A DNA stretch of 16,728 bases from JBMNUM01 sp050946275 (GTDB lineage: Bacteria; Actinomycetota; Coriobacteriia; Coriobacteriales; CADBOM01), in assembly GCA_050946275.1 (NCBI GenBank), contig JBMNUM010000032.1:1-16728 (forward strand), in the 5' to 3' direction. Position numbers and translations under genes: made by a program. Shown here piece after piece: positions 14,275 to 16,728 of this stretch. The first letter of the stretch is position 1; each line of letters opens with the position of its first letter. The notes beneath the pieces were generated by a model. It did no database searches. It was not told the DNA's origin and worked only from the letters and a program-made list of their open reading frames with translations.

Positions 14275-15061
14275 CTGCATGCCTCTTCTCTCGTGCCCGA
14301 CGGTTACGCATGTTGAAAACCGTGTCCTCCATGCCGAAGGGTACATAGGTCAAGGAATCGAGGTCCTCGGGAAGATAGTCCACGAGGCTCATGGACGCAT
14401 TATTGGAGACGGAATCGGGTATCTCACATGGTGCGGCATCAAGTCTGCATATGGAGGCTCCGAGCGACTTCGCGCGCTGTTCGTAGAGCGTCTCTATATC
14501 GCCATGCGAGATGCAATCATAGGAGCGATCAATGCCGGTAATCTCGAACCCTGCTAACGGGAACTGAGTCAATGCGAAGTCGAAAAGGGGCTGGCTATCC
14601 GTCTTGAACATGAGGACACCGTCTCCCGCGAGCGCTTCCCGGCACAATGCAAGCTTGCGCGCATGCACGAGCCGGTCGGCCGCATGTTTCTTCCTCGGCA
14701 ACGGCGTGGGGAAATTGATCGAGATACTATCCACCTCTCCCCGCTCGAACATAAGTGGAAGGAGCTCTGCATCGGCAAGGCAGAACACGCAGTTGGGGGT
14801 ATTCTCGGTTGCGGCGAGCTCGGCACACCTCGCGACACATATATCGTCGGAGTCGACCCCTATGATGAGGGTTTGCGGATTGCGCTTCGCACGCTCCACT
14901 GCATAGCCGCCCTTGCCACAGCCGAGGTCGAGATGGATTCGCATCCAACCACCGCCGTAGGCATCCCTCCAAGAGCCGCGCCTGGAAGCCGGGTCGTATT
15001 CGATCCAGTCACCAAAGCGATCGTAGGAATCCTGCAGATTCTTAGGTCTCCGAGCTCGCAT
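14264..15061 (-). CDS. trmB: tRNA (guanine-N7)-methyltransferase TrmB
   Basis: The SAM-dependent enzyme methylates G46 in the tRNA variable loop. DLGCGKGGY at residues 45-53 is the SAM site and GVDSD at 68-72 the acidic ribose-binding strand. INFPTPLPRKKHAADRLVHA at about 115-134 corresponds to the conserved NFPDPWPKKRH-type motif, and FKTDSQPLFDF at 152-162 to the TD-x-x-LF motif. At 265 residues it is longer than most TrmB, with a C-terminal extension ending in a basic tail. The motif has Thr and Leu where most family members have Asp and Trp. ATG15061 is preferred to ATG15067 because GGAG sits 6 bases before it. It is alone between two convergent or terminated units. Confidence 0.85.
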   Translation of the reverse strand: MRARRPKNLQDSYDRFGDWIEYDPASRRGSWRDAYGGGWMRIHLDLGCGKGGYAVERAKRNPQTLIIGVDSDDICVARCAELAATENTPNCVFCLADAELLPLMFERGEVDSISINFPTPLPRKKHAADRLVHARKLALCREALAGDGVLMFKTDSQPLFDFALTQFPLAGFEITGIDRSYDCISHGDIETLYEQRAKSLGASICRLDAAPCEIPDSVSNNASMSLVDYLPEDLDSLTYVPFGMEDTVFNMRNRRAREKRHAEKS

Positions 15062-15235
15062 GAACATCTCCGAAGGGCAGTTCCAGAATTGAGAAGCGAC
15101 GTATTGCCACAAAGAGAATTATCCGCGCAAATCCAGTGAAACTATTGTCGAGCGCGGTAATCGGCTATTCGCATGGCAAGCACGCCATCGTCATCGTCGC
15201 CGATATCCAGTTGGGATAAACGCCTTTGGCATATC

Positions 15236-15269
15236 AAAAACGGGGCGGAGGATCTCTCCCCCGCCCCGT
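15236..15269 (-). terminator. Rho-independent terminator of the SDR gene
   Basis: On the minus strand a 9-bp GC-rich stem (15240-15248 with 15261-15269) is followed by five T (15236-15240). It lies 24 bases after the SDR stop codon. Confidence 0.88.
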
Positions 15270-15293
15270 CGGCTAGATGATCTCGATTGCAAT

Positions 15294-16088
15294 TTAGCAA
15301 CGGAGCATGTAGCCGCCATCGATGACAGCGATGTGACCCGTGACCTGGGCGGCCGCCGGAGATGCGAGGTAGACGGCGAGAGCGCCAACCTCGATGGGCT
15401 CGCCGAAGCGGCGGGTAACGGTCTGGACGGTGACGCGCGAGACGACGTCCTCGGGGATGAACTTCGAAAGCTCGGTGTTCGTGAATCCCGGGGCGATGCC
15501 GTTGACGCGGATGTCGTACGGGGCAAGCTCGACGGCCATGCAGTGCGTGAAGTGGTTGGCAGCTGCCTTGGACGAGCTGTAGCCGCTCATCGGCTGGCCG
15601 TAGTTGACCATGAAGCCGGCGTTCGACGTCATGTTGATGATGCATCCGCCGTTGCCTGCCTCGCGCATGATGTTGCCGACGATGTACGTCATATGGACGG
15701 TACCGTTGAGGTCGACGTTGAGGACCTTGTACCAATCCGAGAGATCCTCGGGCTGATCGAGGAAGTCGCCGACGATCGTGACGCCGGAGTTGTTAACGAG
15801 GATGTCGATGCTCCCGAACGACTCGAGCATCTTGGCGACGGCCGCGCGGCAGCTCTCGATATCCGTGACATCGCAGGAGAACGACTCGTACTTGCCGCCG
15901 AAGGGCTTGAGCTCCTCGAGGGTCTCGGCGGCCTTCTTCTGGTCGCGGCAGAAGATCGCGACGTTCGCACCCTGCTCGGCGAAAGCCTTGGCAACGGCAG
16001 CGCCGAGGCCGCGGTTACCGCCGGTGACGATCGCGTTCTTGCCCTCGAGGCTGAAAGCGCCCTTCATGGTGGTGATGGAAGGAATCAT
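15294..16088 (-). CDS. Short-chain dehydrogenase/reductase (classical SDR)
   Basis: The 264-residue NAD(P)-dependent alcohol/ketone oxidoreductase is complete. TGGNRGLG at 22-29 is the cofactor loop, CDVTD at 72-76 contacts adenine, NNSG at 99-102 replaces the common NNAG, and N124, S155, Y170 and K174 (YSSSK) form the catalytic tetrad. PGFTNTEL follows near 200-207. Many such enzymes act on steroids, bile acids, sugars or 3-oxoacyl thioesters; motifs do not separate these. AGGAGG lies 8 bases before ATG16088. It is downstream of an MFS transporter gene in the same direction, separated by a hairpin and a possible promoter, and has its own terminator. Uptake by the transporter followed by oxidation or reduction here is a reasonable inference. 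Confidence 0.93.
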   Translation of the reverse strand: MIPSITTMKGAFSLEGKNAIVTGGNRGLGAAVAKAFAEQGANVAIFCRDQKKAAETLEELKPFGGKYESFSCDVTDIESCRAAVAKMLESFGSIDILVNNSGVTIVGDFLDQPEDLSDWYKVLNVDLNGTVHMTYIVGNIMREAGNGGCIINMTSNAGFMVNYGQPMSGYSSSKAAANHFTHCMAVELAPYDIRVNGIAPGFTNTELSKFIPEDVVSRVTVQTVTRRFGEPIEVGALAVYLASPAAAQVTGHIAVIDGGYMLRC

Positions 16089-16127
16089 GGGAAAACCTCC
16101 TAAACATCGGAACATATCAACAACCCC

Positions 16128-16133
16128 ATTATA
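16128..16133 (-). promoter_or_regulatory. Candidate -10 box of the SDR gene
   Basis: A perfect TATAAT on the minus strand abuts the hairpin at 16133-16169 and lies 39 bases before the SDR start. The -35 region falls inside the hairpin and is not consensus, so the promoter is uncertain. Confidence 0.4.
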
Positions 16134-16169
16134 TGCGTATCCCCGGCCCAATGGGCCGGGGATACGCAT
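16133..16169 (-). terminator. Long hairpin after the MFS transporter gene
   Basis: Arms 16133-16150 and 16152-16169 are perfect 18-bp reverse complements around one central base, so the real loop is a few bases. It lies 41 bases after the MFS stop. The minus-strand side has no T-run and runs into TATAATGGGG, so it may be a partial terminator or an RNA 3'-end stabiliser. Confidence 0.65.
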
Positions 16170-16210
16170 TGATTCTTAGCTGAATCTCAGATAGGGGATT
16201 AAACCTGAAA

Positions 16211-16728
16211 TTAAGCCTGAGCCTGCTTCGCCAGCTTCTTCTGGACAACGGCAGGAGCGGTCTCGCGGAGGGCGAGAGCCAGCGGGATAACGATCAGGAT
16301 GGAGACGATCATCATCCAGTAGGCGGTGTAGTAGCCAGAGGCGTTGATGATCTGGCCGAAGACAGCGCCCATGATACCGCCACCGACGAGCTCACCGACG
16401 AGCTGCACGATACCGCAAGCGGTCGTGGAGTAACGACGGTCAACAGACTCGGTCGGGACGGTGCCCTGGAACATACCGGAGACGGAAGCGCCAGCCCAAC
16501 CGATGATGGCCATGACGCACGCGATGCCCCAAGAACCGGCCGGGACGTACATGATGCCGAGGTTGGCGAGGATGGCCAGGACGGCACCGATGCAGAGAGC
16601 ATAACGACGGCCGATGTGGTCCGAGATCTTCGGGAGCACGGCGCCCCAGAAGATAGCGCCAACACCGAGGCAGGTCATGATGATGGAGACGGGCGTCGGA
16701 TCGAAGCCACGGTCCATAACCATGAACG
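16211..16728 (-). CDS. MFS transporter, C-terminal part (5' end outside window)
   Basis: The last 171 residues of a major facilitator superfamily permease are visible. The segment reads through at the window edge, so the start is missing. Five hydrophobic helices are seen, and SDHIGRR after the first visible helix is the family's DxxGRR-type loop motif, placing the segment at about helices 8-12. The tail is cytoplasmic and basic (QKKLAKQAQA). The substrate cannot be inferred from this half. It is followed by the SDR gene 122 bases downstream on the same strand, so the two may handle the same compound. Confidence 0.9.
   Translation of the reverse strand, partial: FMVMDRGFDPTPVSIIMTCLGVGAIFWGAVLPKISDHIGRRYALCIGAVLAILANLGIMYVPAGSWGIACVMAIIGWAGASVSGMFQGTVPTESVDRRYSTTACGIVQLVGELVGGGIMGAVFGQIINASGYYTAYWMMIVSILIVIPLALALRETAPAVVQKKLAKQAQA

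Overview
The window looks like chromosome of a high-GC anaerobic actinobacterium, most likely class Coriobacteriia (Eggerthellaceae-like). The reasons are inferential: strong codon preference for C/G endings, three large Fe-S/FMN/FAD old-yellow-enzyme (OYE) reductases in about 6.3 kb, a two-iron superoxide reductase typical of oxygen-sensitive organisms, and acyl-CoA ligase, SDR and MFS genes of the kind such gut bacteria use on steroids, bile acids or plant phenolics. No phage, insertion sequence or CRISPR array is visible.

Layout. 1-255: a tRNA-like hairpin fragment and tRNA-Arg(TCT) on the minus strand. 274-4009: a compact plus-strand block of an RlmD/RlmC-type rRNA methyltransferase, a six-helix membrane protein, a zinc-type macrodomain ADP-ribose hydrolase and a class M sirtuin (SirTM). 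The last three are separated by only 3 bp or overlap by 23 bp. 4012-4728: a convergent alpha/beta hydrolase. 4861-8794: two tandem, very similar OYE-family flavoenzymes behind a shared promoter region with a 17-bp palindrome, ended by a strong hairpin. 8795-9143: a gene-free stretch with a perfect 25-bp inverted repeat. 9144-12305 (minus): a third, more conventional OYE enzyme, a superoxide reductase and a nicotinamidase-like isochorismatase-family hydrolase. 12569-14212 (plus): an acyl-CoA ligase. 14264-15061 (minus): TrmB. 15294-16728 (minus): an SDR dehydrogenase and the C-terminal part of an MFS transporter.

Two functional themes stand out. The first is a reversible protein ADP-ribosylation module: SirTM adds ADP-ribose and the Zn-macrodomain removes it. 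Here it lacks the lipoyl carrier (GcvH-L) and ligase partners that accompany it in the pathogens where it was described, and it sits next to a membrane protein instead. The second is a set of reductive catabolism genes (uptake by MFS, CoA activation by the ligase, alkene reduction by OYEs, carbonyl/alcohol redox by the SDR, possible ester or thioester cleavage by the hydrolase), with superoxide reductase protecting the oxygen-labile flavoenzymes. The substrate cannot be read from sequence. The tandem OYE pair carries Trp where related enzymes have the active-site Tyr, which suggests altered chemistry or substrate.

All family names come from reading motifs by eye. No database search was possible.
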